A stretch of DNA of 64,000 nucleotides, from contig JAVSGI010000005.1 of NCBI GenBank assembly GCA_032334235.1, positions 3,067,501-3,131,500 of the forward strand, given 5' to 3'. Positions 8,441 to 17,791 of the stretch are shown here, in pieces. The position numbers and the translations under genes are program-made. How positions within the stretch are numbered: the stretch's first letter is position 1; every line of letters begins with the position of its first letter. The notes beneath the pieces are model-generated. The model was given only the letters and a program-made list of their open reading frames with translations, had not been told where the DNA came from and did no database searches. The DNA comes from Paracoccaceae bacterium Fryx2 (lineage in GTDB: Bacteria > Pseudomonadota > Alphaproteobacteria > Rhodobacterales > Rhodobacteraceae).

Positions 8441-9957
8441 GCGACGATCAGGCTTTCGCCGGTCATCTCCGGCGGCTGCGGCAGGCCCATCAGCTGCAAG
8501 AGGGTGGGGGCGAGGTCGGCCAGACGGCCGGGGCGCAGATGGACGCCGGGCGGGCCGCCGACCAGTATGACCGGCACCGGGTTGGTGGTATGGGCGGTGT
8601 GCGGGCCGCCGGTCACCGGATCGACCATGGTTTCGCAATTGCCATGGTCGGCGGTGACGATCATCGCCCCGCCCGCCGCCCGCAGCGCCGCCAGCACCCG
8701 GCCAAGCCCTGCGTCCACCGCCTCGCAGGCCGCCATGGCGGCGGCCAGATCGCCGGTGTGGCCGACCATGTCGGGGTTGGCATAGTTGACCACGATCAGG
8801 TCGTAGCCATGGCCGATCGCCGCCACCAGATGGTCGGTGACCTCGGCCGCCGACATTTCGGGTTGCAGGTCATAGGTCGCAACCTTGGGCGATCTTGCCA
8901 TGTAGCGGTCTTCGCCTGTCTCTGCCGTCTCGCGCCCGCCGTTCAGGAAGAAGGTGACATGCGGGTATTTCTCGGTTTCCGCGATGCGGAACTGGGTGCG
9001 GCCGTGGCTGGCCACCCATTCGCCCAGCGTGTTGTGCAGCACGGGCTTGGGGTAGGCGGCTGTCATGAAGCCGTTGTGCAGGGCGGAATAATCCACCATC
9101 CCCAGCATGGCCGCCCAGTGCGGGCGCGGGCCGGGGTCATAGGCGGCAAAGCCGGGCGCGCCGAGGGCCGACAGGATCTCGCGCGCGCGGTCGGCACGGA
9201 AGTTCAGGCAGAAGAAGCCGTCGCCGTCGCGCGCGCCAGTGTAGCCGCCAACCACGGTAGGGGCGATGAATTCGTCGGTTTCCGACCGGATCGAGGCCGA
9301 GGAGATTGCGGTCAGCGCATCGGGGGAGGTTTCGCCCTTGCCGTGCAGGATGGCGGCGGTGGCTAAGGCCACGCGGTCCCAGCGGGTGTCGCGGTCCATC
9401 GCCCAGTAGCGCCCGATCACCGTGGCGATGGTGGCACCGGGGGGAAGGCCCGCCTCCAGCGTCGTCAGGAAGGTGGTGGCTGAACTGGGGGCCACGTCGC
9501 GGCCGTCGGTGATGGCATGAACCAGCACCGGCACGCCCGCCCCGGTAACGGCCCGGCAGGCGGCCAGCAGGTGCTGGATATGGCCGTGCACCCCGCCATC
9601 CGACACCACGCCCATCAGGTGCGCCACCCCGCCCGAGACCTGCAGCGCCGCCACGAAGGCCAGAAGTGCGGGGTTGCGGCCGAAAGACCCGTCCTCGATC
9701 GCCATGTCGATCGCACCAAGGTCCATCGCCACGACGCGGCCCGCGCCGATATTGGTGTGCCCGACCTCGGAGTTGCCCATCTGCCCGGTCGGCAGGCCCA
9801 CGTCGCGGCCGTGGGTGATCAGCGTGGCATGAGGGCAGGTGGACCAGATCGCATCGAAATGCGGCGTGTCGGCCAGGGCGGGGGCGTTGGCGGTGCGGTC
9901 CTCGCGCAGGCCCCAGCCATCCAGGATGCACAGGACGACGGGCTTCGGTGGGGTCAT
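8437..9957 (-). CDS. gpmI: 2,3-bisphosphoglycerate-independent phosphoglycerate mutase
   Basis: The 506-residue protein starts MTPPKPVVLCILDGWG, preceded by an AGGAG ribosome site. It has the alkaline-phosphatase-superfamily metal ligand Asp13 in LDGWG, the phosphorylated Ser63 in GQMGNSEVGHTNIGAGR, and the C-terminal TADHGNCE metal site. It interconverts 3- and 2-phosphoglycerate in glycolysis and gluconeogenesis, depending on manganese. Length and motifs are typical. It is first in the gpmI-envC-ctpA-rppH series. The in-frame extension to 10299 is non-coding and runs into repeat element A. Confidence 0.95.
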   Translation of the reverse strand: MTPPKPVVLCILDGWGLREDRTANAPALADTPHFDAIWSTCPHATLITHGRDVGLPTGQMGNSEVGHTNIGAGRVVAMDLGAIDMAIEDGSFGRNPALLAFVAALQVSGGVAHLMGVVSDGGVHGHIQHLLAACRAVTGAGVPVLVHAITDGRDVAPSSATTFLTTLEAGLPPGATIATVIGRYWAMDRDTRWDRVALATAAILHGKGETSPDALTAISSASIRSETDEFIAPTVVGGYTGARDGDGFFCLNFRADRAREILSALGAPGFAAYDPGPRPHWAAMLGMVDYSALHNGFMTAAYPKPVLHNTLGEWVASHGRTQFRIAETEKYPHVTFFLNGGRETAETGEDRYMARSPKVATYDLQPEMSAAEVTDHLVAAIGHGYDLIVVNYANPDMVGHTGDLAAAMAACEAVDAGLGRVLAALRAAGGAMIVTADHGNCETMVDPVTGGPHTAHTTNPVPVILVGGPPGVHLRPGRLADLAPTLLQLMGLPQPPEMTGESLIVA

Positions 9958-10249
9958 GGCGCGGCTCCTGCGGTGATGCGCCTTTCTTCTATGCGGGCGC
10001 GGCGGGGGCGGCAACCGCCGCGCCTGCCGCAGCGGCGCAATTTCAGGCGCGGACCAGGATGCTCTTCGATTTCGCCATGTCGAACAGCGCTCCGCCTGCA
10101 GACTGCTCCGGTCGGCGTCGGGTGCGTTCGGGTGGCGCAGTCGCAGGGTCGGCACCATGGCGGTCGCACCGGCGGCGCGCCTGGCCCAAGTCGCTGCATC
10201 GCGCGCGGCGGGATTGCCCGGTTCTTGCCGTGACCGTGGCGCGAGGGCC

Positions 10250-10293
10250 AAAACTTTTTTCAAATGTTTTGCAAAATCCTTGCAAGGATTTTG
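10250..10293 (+). repeat. Dispersed double-palindrome element A, copy 2
   Basis: The AT-rich imperfect stem AAAACTTTTTTCAAATGTTTT is followed by a perfect 22-bp palindrome with half-site CAAAATCCTTG (10272-10293). It abuts the rlmH stop codon at 10296. The rest of the 338-bp gap 9958-10295 is GC-rich and holds no gene that I can support. Confidence 0.75.
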
Positions 10294-10295
10294 TG

Positions 10296-10766
10296 TCACA
10301 CCCGGTGGTAAGGGCTGCCTGCGAGGATCGTCGCGGCGCGGTAGAGCTGTTCGGCCAGCATCACCCGGACCAGCAGATGCGGCCAGACCATCCGCCCGAA
10401 TGACAGCGCAACGTCTGCGCGGTCGCGCAGCGCGGGGGCGAGACCGTCAGCCCCGCCGATCACGAAGGCCACGTCCTGCCGCCCCGCGTCGCGCCAGGCA
10501 GCGAGGTGCCGGGCGAACTCGGGTGACGACAGCACCTGCCCGCGTTCATCCAGCGCCGCGAGCCACGCGCCTTGCGGCACGGCGCGGGCCAGCAGGTCGG
10601 CCTCTGCCGCCATGCCGCCGCCCTTGCGGTCTTCGACCTCGTGTTCGGTCAGCGGGCCAAGGCCCAGCGCGCGGCCGGTGCGGTCGAACCGGGTGACATA
10701 GTCATCGACCAGCGCGCGTTCCGGGCCGGTGCGCAGCCGGCCCACGGCGCACAGATGCAGGCGCAT
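10296..10766 (-). CDS. rlmH: 23S rRNA (pseudouridine1915-N3)-methyltransferase
   Basis: The 156-residue SPOUT-family protein starts MRLHLCAVGRLRTGPE. It has the S-adenosylmethionine-binding knot motif FVIGGADGL and the conserved end LVRVMLAEQLYRAATILAGSPYHR. It methylates Psi1915 in helix 69 of 23S rRNA on assembled ribosomes. The start overlaps the rsfS stop (TGATG), so the two are translationally coupled, a near-universal bacterial pairing. Repeat element A begins right after the stop and may form the 3' end of the transcript. Confidence 0.95.
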   Translation of the reverse strand: MRLHLCAVGRLRTGPERALVDDYVTRFDRTGRALGLGPLTEHEVEDRKGGGMAAEADLLARAVPQGAWLAALDERGQVLSSPEFARHLAAWRDAGRQDVAFVIGGADGLAPALRDRADVALSFGRMVWPHLLVRVMLAEQLYRAATILAGSPYHRV

Positions 10767-11179
10767 CAGTCCAGGGAAGGCTCGAAGTCGGTCCCGAGGC
10801 TGGAGCGGTATTCGCCGCCGGGGAGCCACATCTTTTCAAGCTGGTAGAACTCGCGCACTTCCGGTCGGAAGACATGCACGATCACGTCGCCTGCGTCGAT
10901 CAGCACCCAGTCGCCGGTTTCCTTGCCTTCGATCTTGGAGGCCCAGTTGAATTCCTGTTTGAGCCGGTCGACCAGCTTTTCGGAAATCGACGCGACCTGC
11001 CGGGTCGAGCGGCCCGAGCAGATCACCATGTAGTCGGCCATGTCGGACCGGCCGCGCAGGTCGATCTGCACGACCTCTTCGGCCTTGTCGTCGTCGAGCG
11101 ACGCCATGATGCGTTCGAGCAGGGTCTCGCTGGAGGGTTGCAGGTTAGCTGGCGCGTTCGCCGTCGGGGCAAGGGTCAT
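10766..11179 (-). CDS. rsfS: Ribosome silencing factor
   Basis: The 137-residue RsfS/YbeB/Iojap protein has the core KAEEVVQIDLRGRSDMADYMVI split over residues 25-50, then CSGRSTRQV and GDWVLIDAGDVIVHVF. It binds ribosomal protein L14 and blocks subunit joining when nutrients are scarce. The start is uncertain. The ATG at 11179 has no clear ribosome site, while a strong AGGAGG lies at 11242-11247. That site serves either a 20-codon reading frame ending on this ATG or an in-frame CTG at 11233 with ideal 8-base spacing. Confidence 0.92.
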   Translation of the reverse strand: MTLAPTANAPANLQPSSETLLERIMASLDDDKAEEVVQIDLRGRSDMADYMVICSGRSTRQVASISEKLVDRLKQEFNWASKIEGKETGDWVLIDAGDVIVHVFRPEVREFYQLEKMWLPGGEYRSSLGTDFEPSLD

Positions 11180-11238
11180 CCGCGTGCCCCCCGGCGCAGC
11201 CGGTCGGTCGGCTGCAAGGTCAGAATTGGACAGGACAT
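11176..11238 (-). other. Possible 20-codon leader ORF overlapping the rsfS start
   Basis: ATG at 11238 opens a frame encoding MSCPILTLQPTDRLRRGARG. Its TGA stop overlaps the rsfS ATG in the sequence ATGA, as in translational coupling. The preceding AGGAGG is only 3 bases from this ATG, which is short. The same ribosome site would instead fit a CTG start for rsfS at 11233. Whether the peptide is made is unknown. Confidence 0.35.
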
Positions 11239-11394
11239 CGTCCTCCTGGGTTGCGCGCCGATGCTGCCCCGGCGCGAGGCTTCGTCGAATGATACCACCA
11301 AGGGGGCCGAATCTCAACCGCAGCGCCCCCGACAGACAAGCCGAACCCCTTACGCGCTGGGGCAGGGCAGGTCGAGGCCCAAATGCGGGAAGGG

Positions 11395-12027
11395 TCAGCG
11401 CAGGGTCAACGCCACCTCGTTGCGCCGGTTCCATGGCAGGGTGAAGGGGCTGTCGTAGAACAGGAACTCGGGCATCCCGGTGGTTTCCAGCCGCTCGGCC
11501 TTCGCGATGGCGCGCAGGCTGGCGGTTGCGCGGTCGAGCGCCGCCGCCGTGGGCGTGCCGGAAAAGCCCAGCACCAGCACCCGGCGCGGCGGGGTTTCGA
11601 ACAGCCTTATCCGGCTGTCCTCGGGCTTGGGCAGCGTGTCGAGCCGGTAGGTGCCCGGCATGGTGAAGCGCACGGTCCAGTGCGTGCCCGACCCCATCTG
11701 CGCCACCGGCGTTGTCATGGCGATCTTTTCTCCCGCCGGGGCCTGCGCCACGGGCGTCGTCATCGCGATCTTGGCCGACCCCGCGTTGCCGCCGAAGATG
11801 TAGCCCGCCAGCACCCGGAACCCCCGGTTCGCGGCCCCCGCGCGGTCGCCCTCTGCCGTCACTTCGGCCACCACCAGGCTGTCGTAGCGGCGCAGCTCGG
11901 CCGGGCCGACCTTGCGGACCACCTGATAGGCGGCGGTTTCGGTGCCCTTGTACATCTCTGCCTCCGCTCGCTGCGGCACGCCCGGCATCAGTGCCACGGC
12001 CAATGCCAGAACCATGATCCAGCGCAT
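11395..12027 (-). CDS. SOUL-family heme-binding protein, secreted
   Basis: The 210-residue product starts MRWIMVLALAVALMPGVPQ, a signal peptide probably cut after RAEA. The mature part is a SOUL/HBP domain: YQVVRKVGPAELRRYDSLVVAEV, the GFRVLAGYIFGGN block, then two copies of IAMTTPVAQ typical of the family. Bacterial SOUL proteins bind heme or tetrapyrroles, but their physiological role is poorly defined. It appears monocistronic, downstream of the divergent leuC region, and ends 215 bp before rsfS starts. The family call is secure; the function is not. Confidence 0.85.
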   Translation of the reverse strand: MRWIMVLALAVALMPGVPQRAEAEMYKGTETAAYQVVRKVGPAELRRYDSLVVAEVTAEGDRAGAANRGFRVLAGYIFGGNAGSAKIAMTTPVAQAPAGEKIAMTTPVAQMGSGTHWTVRFTMPGTYRLDTLPKPEDSRIRLFETPPRRVLVLGFSGTPTAAALDRATASLRAIAKAERLETTGMPEFLFYDSPFTLPWNRRNEVALTLR

Positions 12028-12109
12028 CGGGTTCCCTTTCCTAGCCGGCGCGGCATGACACCTGCGCCCCCGCTTGCCATGTAGGGTGCAAGCGCGTATT
12101 TGTCGCCCC

Positions 12110-12196
12110 ATGATCCGTTTTTTCGACATGGATGACCGCGCGCGCCTGCCCTGGCGGTTCTATGGTGCCTCGCTGTCGGTTCTCGCGCGCGTCTGA
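12110..12196 (+). other. Possible 28-codon small ORF upstream of leuC
   Basis: The ATG at 12110 opens MIRFFDMDDRARLPWRFYGA plus eight further codons, ending at a TGA 63 bp before leuC. Codon third positions are G/C-rich as in real genes, but no Shine-Dalgarno is visible and there is no run of leucine codons, so it does not look like a leucine attenuator. It lies in the 232-bp gap between the SOUL-family gene and leuC. Confidence 0.25.
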
Positions 12197-12259
12197 CGCC
12201 GCCTGCGCGCCCGTGGCGCATGTCTGCCCTTCCCCTTCACAGCCATCCGAGAGAGAGCC

Positions 12260-13678
12260 ATGACCGCTCCGAAAACCCTGTACGACAAGATCTGGGACGC
12301 CCATGTGGCGCACGAGGCCGAAGACGGCACCTGCCTTCTGTATATCGACCGCCATCTGGTGCATGAGGTGACCAGCCCGCAGGCGTTCGAGGGCCTGCGC
12401 ATGACAAAGCGGACCGTGCGCGCACCCGAAAAGACCATCGCCGTGCCCGACCACAACGTGCCGACCACGCCGGGCCGTGAGATCCACATCGACAACGAGG
12501 AATCGCGCATCCAGGTCGATGCGCTCGACAGGAACGCCCGCGATTTCGGCATCAACTACTATCCGGTGTCGGACGTGCGGCAGGGCATCGTGCATATCGT
12601 CGGCCCCGAACAGGGCTGGACGCTGCCGGGCATGACAGTGGTCTGCGGCGACAGCCACACCGCGACGCATGGCGCCTTCGGCGCACTGGCGCATGGCATC
12701 GGCACGTCCGAGGTCGAGCATGTGCTGGCGACCCAGACGCTGATCCAGCGCAAGGGCAAGAACATGAAGGTGGAGATCACCGGATCGTTGCGCCCCGGCG
12801 TCACCGCCAAGGACATCACGCTGTCGGTGATCGGCGCGACCGGCACGGCGGGCGGCACCGGCTATGTCATCGAATACTGCGGCCAGGCGATCCGCGAGTT
12901 GTCGATGGAAGGCCGCATGACGGTGTGCAACATGGCGATCGAGGGCGGCGCGCGCGCGGGCCTGATCGCGCCGGACGAGAAGACCTTCGCCTATTGCATG
13001 GGCCGCCCCCATGCGCCCAAAGGTGCTGCATGGGAGGCCGCGGTCGCCTGGTGGAAGACGCTCTACACCGACGAGGGCGCGCATTTCGACAAGGTGGTGA
13101 CGCTGAAGGGCGAAGACATCGCCCCGGTCGTGACCTGGGGCACCAGCCCCGAGGACGTGCTGCCGATCACCGGCGTGGTGCCCGCCGCCACCGATTTCGA
13201 CGGCGGCAAGGTCGAGGCGGCGCAGCGGTCGCTGGACTACATGGGCCTGACCCCCGGCATGAAGCTGACCGACATCGCCATCGACACCGTGTTCATCGGG
13301 TCATGCACCAATGGCCGGATCGAGGACCTGCGCGCCGCCGCCGCGATCCTGAAGGGCCGGAAGGTCAAGGAGGGGATGCGCGCCATGGTTGTGCCCGGCT
13401 CTGGCCTCGTGAGGCTGCAGGCCGAGGAGGAAGGGCTGGCGCAGATCTTCATCGACGCCGGTTTCGAATGGCGGCTGGCGGGGTGTTCGATGTGCCTTGC
13501 GATGAACCCCGACCAGCTTTCGCCCGGCGAGCGTTGCGCCGCCACCTCGAACCGCAACTTCGAGGGCCGTCAGGGCCGGGGCGGGCGCACCCACCTGCTG
13601 TCGCCCGCGATGGCGGCTGCGGCGGCGGTGACGGGCCACCTGACCGACGTGCGCGAGATGATGGCCGAAACCGTCTGA
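12260..13678 (+). CDS. leuC: 3-isopropylmalate dehydratase large subunit
   Basis: The 472-residue aconitase-family protein starts [19 protein letters not shown] after a GAGAGAG purine tract. It has the PDHNVPT and [21 protein letters not shown] motifs and the three [4Fe-4S] cysteine sites: GSCTNGR and two in [10 protein letters not shown]. With LeuD it isomerises 2-isopropylmalate to 3-isopropylmalate in leucine synthesis. leuD follows 88 bp later and leuB about 2.9 kb later, with two unrelated genes between leuD and leuB. Confidence 0.97.
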   Translation: MTAPKTLYDKIWDAHVAHEAEDGTCLLYIDRHLVHEVTSPQAFEGLRMTKRTVRAPEKTIAVPDHNVPTTPGREIHIDNEESRIQVDALDRNARDFGINYYPVSDVRQGIVHIVGPEQGWTLPGMTVVCGDSHTATHGAFGALAHGIGTSEVEHVLATQTLIQRKGKNMKVEITGSLRPGVTAKDITLSVIGATGTAGGTGYVIEYCGQAIRELSMEGRMTVCNMAIEGGARAGLIAPDEKTFAYCMGRPHAPKGAAWEAAVAWWKTLYTDEGAHFDKVVTLKGEDIAPVVTWGTSPEDVLPITGVVPAATDFDGGKVEAAQRSLDYMGLTPGMKLTDIAIDTVFIGSCTNGRIEDLRAAAAILKGRKVKEGMRAMVVPGSGLVRLQAEEEGLAQIFIDAGFEWRLAGCSMCLAMNPDQLSPGERCAATSNRNFEGRQGRGGRTHLLSPAMAAAAAVTGHLTDVREMMAETV

Positions 13679-13680
13679 AA

Positions 13681-13721
13681 ACCCGTGCATCGGATGTGCC
13701 TCACCCGTGCATCCGATGTGC
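13681..13721 (+). repeat. Two-copy 19-bp direct repeat after leuC
   Basis: ACCCGTGCATCGGATGTGC (13681-13699) and ACCCGTGCATCCGATGTGC (13703-13721) differ at one base and are spaced by three bases. Each contains the small palindrome CATC-S-GATG. They begin two bases after the leuC stop and end 45 bp before leuD. Confidence 0.7.
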
Positions 13722-13766
13722 ATGCCGCCCGGCACCGCCGGACGCGGTAACACAAGGGAAACCATT

Positions 13767-14372
13767 ATGGAAAAATTCTCCAGGATCACCGGAATCGCGG
13801 CGCCGATGCCGCTGGTCAACATCGACACCGACATGATCATCCCCAAGCAGTTCCTCAAGACCATCAAGCGGTCGGGGCTGGGGGTGAACCTGTTCGACGA
13901 GATGCGCTACCGTCAGGATGGCAGCGAGATCGAGGATTTCGTGCTGAACCAGCCCGCGTATCGCCAGGCCGAGATCATCGTGGCGGGCGACAACTTCGGC
14001 TGCGGGTCCAGCCGCGAACATGCGCCCTGGGCGCTGCTCGACTTCGGCATCCGGGCGGTGATCGCGCCGGGCTTTGCCGACATCTTCTACAACAACTGCT
14101 TCAAGAACGGCATCCTGCCGATCGTTCTGCCGCAAGAGGTGGTGGATGTGCTGATGGCCGATGCCCGCAAGGGGGCCAATGCGCGGATGACGGTCGATCT
14201 TGAAAGCCAGACTGTCACCACCTCGGACGGGCAGTCCTATCCGTTCGAGGTAGACGCCTTCCGCAAGCACTGCCTGATCAACGGACTCGACGACATCGGG
14301 CTGACACTGGAAAAGGCGGCGGCGATCGACAGCTTCGAGGCGAAGGCGGCGACGCTGCGGCCTTGGGTCTGA
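13767..14372 (+). CDS. leuD: 3-isopropylmalate dehydratase small subunit
   Basis: The 201-residue protein starts [20 protein letters not shown]. It is the swivelling aconitase small domain, with [14 protein letters not shown] near residue 20 and the substrate-recognition loop [15 protein letters not shown] near residue 75. It forms the LeuCD heterodimer. The region before the start holds AAGGGAA as a ribosome site. The upstream in-frame ATG at 13707 would add 20 atypical residues that run through the repeat and is not preferred. Confidence 0.97.
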   Translation: MEKFSRITGIAAPMPLVNIDTDMIIPKQFLKTIKRSGLGVNLFDEMRYRQDGSEIEDFVLNQPAYRQAEIIVAGDNFGCGSSREHAPWALLDFGIRAVIAPGFADIFYNNCFKNGILPIVLPQEVVDVLMADARKGANARMTVDLESQTVTTSDGQSYPFEVDAFRKHCLINGLDDIGLTLEKAAAIDSFEAKAATLRPWV

Positions 14373-14528
14373 ACCCTGTCAGGCCACAAGATATGGGGTC
14401 GGCCTTCGGGGCGGCCCCGGCAATTCCGCGATCTTGATGCAATCCGGCGACACATTCACCGCGATAAGGCCATAAATATTAAGTCTTCTTAAGGGAACGT
14501 TGCGACGTGAACCGAAAGAAGGCACAAT

Positions 14529-15464
14529 TTGGGCAAGATTGAGGCAGCCCGCCACAAAGTGCGGGGTATTCTTGGAAAAAGGGCATGGCAAAGCACCGTG
14601 TCCGTCCGGGTCGAGGAAGGCAAGGCAGTGGTTTCGCGGCTGACAGGCGCGCTTTTGCGGGCATTTCTGGTGATGGCGATGATCGCCACGCCGTCGGTGC
14701 TGCTGCCGGACGTAGGGTCTGACGGCAAGCAGATGGTGGCGCTGGTGGCGCTGTTCGGCGGGGCGCTGACCTTTGTCGAATACAATGCGACATACCCCGG
14801 CCTGATCGAGTTCCGCGACGCGCCGCCCTTCAACCGGGTGCGCTTCCTGATCCTGTTCTTCACGGTTTTTTCGCTGGCGGTGATTGCCCGGGGGGCAAGC
14901 GAGCCCACCACCCTGACGGTGCTGGTCGAGGCCGTGGGCTACCTGATCGGGCAGTCGCTGGATTTCCCCTACAGTCCGGTGCGTCTGGCGACCCTGATGC
15001 TGGACGACGGCGCCAGCGCGGCGCAGGTGGCCGCGGTGCGGACGGCGGCGGGAATGGCCTATCTGATCTCGCTGATCGGGCTGTCGGTATTTGTCGTGAT
15101 CATGAAGCTGCAAGGCTGGCCGACCCGGTCGGGGGCGTTCAACGTCTGGGTCAACCTGCCGACCTTCGAGCCGACCACCGGGGGCGACGTGGTCAGCCGT
15201 CTGGAGCGTGACGCGCGCATTAACGTGGCGTTAGGGTTTCTGCTGCCATTCTTGATTCCAGCCGTGGTGAAGGCCGGCAGCAGCGGGTTCGAGCCGCTGC
15301 TGCTGACCTCGCCGCAAACCCTGATCTGGACACTGGCCGCATGGGCATTCCTACCCGCAAGCCTGTTCATGCGCGGCATCGCCATGGGGCGCATCGCCGC
15401 CATGATCCGAGAGAAGCGGCGGCTCAGCGGGGCCGCCGAGGCGCAGGGCTATCTGCACGCCTGA
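14529..15464 (+). CDS. Conserved multi-pass membrane protein of unknown function
   Basis: The 311-residue protein starts at a TTG (14529) with GAAGG six bases upstream, giving MGKIEAARHKVRG. Hydrophobic segments lie near residues 42-60, 67-82, 103-120, 175-195, 235-255 and 270-290. I recognise no domain. It begins 156 bp after leuD, on the same strand, and its stop overlaps the next coding frame. The arrangement between leuD and leuB suggests a stable Rhodobacterales neighbourhood, but nothing seen links it to leucine synthesis. Confidence 0.75.
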   Translation: MGKIEAARHKVRGILGKRAWQSTVSVRVEEGKAVVSRLTGALLRAFLVMAMIATPSVLLPDVGSDGKQMVALVALFGGALTFVEYNATYPGLIEFRDAPPFNRVRFLILFFTVFSLAVIARGASEPTTLTVLVEAVGYLIGQSLDFPYSPVRLATLMLDDGASAAQVAAVRTAAGMAYLISLIGLSVFVVIMKLQGWPTRSGAFNVWVNLPTFEPTTGGDVVSRLERDARINVALGFLLPFLIPAVVKAGSSGFEPLLLTSPQTLIWTLAAWAFLPASLFMRGIAMGRIAAMIREKRRLSGAAEAQGYLHA

Positions 15465-16507
15465 CCCTGCTGCTGTGGCTGATGTTCGCGGCGGCCGCCC
15501 CGGCCGAGACGCTGCGCATTGCGACCTGGAATGCCGAACTGACCCGGGCAGGCCCCGGTCTGCTGCTGCGCGACATCGCGGGGGGGAAGGAAGCCCAGGT
15601 GCTGGCCGCCGTTGCGATGCTGGCGGCGCTGAAGGCCGACGTGATCCTGCTGACCGGAGTCGACTACGATCACGGGCTGGTGGCGCTGGGCGCGCTGGAT
15701 GCGGCAACCGGCGGGGCCTACCCGCACCGCTTCGCGCTGCGCCCCAACACCGGAATGGCGACCGGGCTTGATCTGGACGGCGACGGGCGGCTTGGCGGGC
15801 CGCGCGATGCGCAGGGATACGGGCGGTTCTCCGGCGAGGGTGGCATGGCGGTGCTGTCGCGCCTGCCGATCCTTGCCGATCAGGCGCGCGATTTCTCGGC
15901 GTTCCTGTGGCGCGACCTGCCGGGTGCGCTGCTGCCGGACATGACTGCCGACGTGCTTGCGGTGCAGCGTCTGCCCACCACAGCGCATTGGGAGGTGCCG
16001 CTGGCCCTGCCCGGCGGGCAGACACTGCGGTTGCTGGCCTGGCACGCCACCCCCCCGGTATTCGACGGGCCCGAGGACCGCAACGGCCGCCGCAACCATG
16101 ACGAGGCGGCGTTCTGGCTGCGGCTCTTGGCCGGGCAACTGCCGATGCCGCCGCCCGAAGGCCCGTTCGTGCTGCTGGGCGATGCCAACCTCGACCCGGC
16201 CGACGGCGACGGCCGGCGGGAGGCGATGCTGGCCCTGCTGGCGCACCCGGCCCTGCAAGACCCGGCGCCGCGCGGCAATTCGGGTCGCATCGAGCCGGGC
16301 CATGCCGGCGACCCGGCGCTGGATACCGCCGATTTTTCGGCGCGCGACGGCCCGGGCGGTTTGCGCGTCGATGTCATCCTGCCCGCAGCCGGGTTGCGGG
16401 TGGTCGCGTCGGGTGTGCTGTGGCCGCCGCCGGGCGATCCGCTGGCACCGGTGGCCGCCGCAGCCTCGCGCCACCGCCCGGTCTGGGTGGATCTGGAGGT
16501 GCCCTGA
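15461..16507 (+). CDS. Secreted endonuclease/exonuclease/phosphatase-family protein
   Basis: The EEP-fold protein has RIATWNAEL at its start, LLGDANLDP (the GDxN site) and SRHRPVWVDLEV (the terminal histidine). The usual metal-binding glutamate in the LQE motif is replaced: the position reads VILLTGVDYDHGL, so catalysis may be altered. A short signal-like stretch LTLLLWLMFAAAAPAE precedes it. The start is unclear: the only nearby ATG (15482) cuts into that stretch, while CTG at 15461 overlaps the previous stop (CTGA); another ATG lies at 15341. Substrate unknown. Confidence 0.75.
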   Translation: MTLLLWLMFAAAAPAETLRIATWNAELTRAGPGLLLRDIAGGKEAQVLAAVAMLAALKADVILLTGVDYDHGLVALGALDAATGGAYPHRFALRPNTGMATGLDLDGDGRLGGPRDAQGYGRFSGEGGMAVLSRLPILADQARDFSAFLWRDLPGALLPDMTADVLAVQRLPTTAHWEVPLALPGGQTLRLLAWHATPPVFDGPEDRNGRRNHDEAAFWLRLLAGQLPMPPPEGPFVLLGDANLDPADGDGRREAMLALLAHPALQDPAPRGNSGRIEPGHAGDPALDTADFSARDGPGGLRVDVILPAAGLRVVASGVLWPPPGDPLAPVAAAASRHRPVWVDLEVP

Positions 16508-16576
16508 ACCTTGACCCGGCGGGTGCAAGCGGCTAGGCGGTTTTCATCCCATTCCTTACCCCGCGAGGCGCGCATC

Positions 16577-17686
16577 TTGGCCAATCCTTCCCTTCTCATC
16601 CTGGCCGGCGACGGCATCGGCCCCGAAGTCATGGCCGAGGTCAAGAAGATCATCGGCTGGCTGGGCGCCCGGCGCGGCGTGACCTTCGACGTTACCGAAG
16701 ATCTGGTCGGCGGCTGCGCCTATGACGCGCACGGCGCCCCGCTGAGCGATGCGACGATGGCAAGAGCGCAGGCCGCGGATGCCGTGCTGCTGGGCGCGGT
16801 GGGCGGGCCGCAATACGACGGGCTCGACTTCAGCCTGAAGCCCGAGCGCGGCCTCTTGCGCCTGCGCAAGGAGATGGACCTGTTTTCCAACCTGCGCCCG
16901 GCGCAATGCTTCGACGCGCTGGCCGATTTCTCCAGCCTGAAGAAGGAGGTGGTCGCGGGCCTCGACATCATGATCGTGCGCGAACTGACCAGCGGGGTCT
17001 ATTTCGGCGAACCGCGCGGCATCTTCCCCGACAACGAAGGCGGGCGGGTCGGCATCAACACCCAAAGATACACCACGAACGAGATCCGCCGCGTCGCGCG
17101 CTCGGCCTTCGAACTGGCGCGCCGCCGCAACAACAAGGTCTGCTCGATGGAGAAGGCCAACGTGATGGAATCGGGCATCCTGTGGCGCGAGGAAGTGCAG
17201 TGGGTGCATGACAACGAATACCCGGATGTCGCGCTCAGCCACATGTATGCCGACAACGGCGCGATGCAGCTGGTGCGCTGGCCCAAGCAGTTCGACGTGA
17301 TCGTGACCGACAACCTGTTCGGCGACGTGCTGTCCGATTGCGCCGCGATGCTGACCGGCAGCCTCGGGATGCTGCCCTCGGCCAGCCTCGGCGCACCGAT
17401 GGCGAATGGCCGGCCGCGCGCGATGTACGAGCCGGTGCATGGCTCGGCCCCGGATATTGCCGGGCAGGGCAAGGCCAACCCGATCGCCTGCATCCTCAGC
17501 TTTGCCATGGCGCTGCGCTATTCCTACGACATGGGCGAAGATGCGACTCGGGTCGAAAAGGCGGTGGAGAAGGTGCTTGCCGACGGCCTGCGCACCGCCG
17601 ACCTGATGGGGCCCGAGGGCGGCGCGCCGATCTCGACCTCCGGCATGGGCGACGCCATCGTGGCGGCGCTTGACGCCAGCCTCTGA
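16577..17686 (+). CDS. leuB: 3-isopropylmalate dehydrogenase
   Basis: The 369-residue protein is read from a TTG at 16577 ([17 protein letters not shown]) with GAGG upstream. The ATG at 16511 would add 22 residues not expected in the family. It has GAVGGPQYD, the substrate-binding [14 protein letters not shown] and the C-terminal [12 protein letters not shown] and [12 protein letters not shown] motifs. It oxidatively decarboxylates 3-isopropylmalate using NAD+, the third dedicated step of leucine synthesis. The segment is co-directional with leuC and leuD, but two other genes intervene. Confidence 0.96.
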   Translation: MANPSLLILAGDGIGPEVMAEVKKIIGWLGARRGVTFDVTEDLVGGCAYDAHGAPLSDATMARAQAADAVLLGAVGGPQYDGLDFSLKPERGLLRLRKEMDLFSNLRPAQCFDALADFSSLKKEVVAGLDIMIVRELTSGVYFGEPRGIFPDNEGGRVGINTQRYTTNEIRRVARSAFELARRRNNKVCSMEKANVMESGILWREEVQWVHDNEYPDVALSHMYADNGAMQLVRWPKQFDVIVTDNLFGDVLSDCAAMLTGSLGMLPSASLGAPMANGRPRAMYEPVHGSAPDIAGQGKANPIACILSFAMALRYSYDMGEDATRVEKAVEKVLADGLRTADLMGPEGGAPISTSGMGDAIVAALDASL

Positions 17687-17791
17687 CGCCGGAAAAGGGG
17701 GCCGCTGCGCCCCCTTTGCGGCCGCATCGCCTTGCGCCGGCCCCCGGTTGCGGCGACACTGTTCGCGGTAACAGCCCTGCCGGAGCGGACG

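Noticed and set aside
10043-10078. 11-codon minus-strand frame MAKSKSILVRA
   Set aside because: Too short, no ribosome site and no known family; chance frame in the gap before gpmI.
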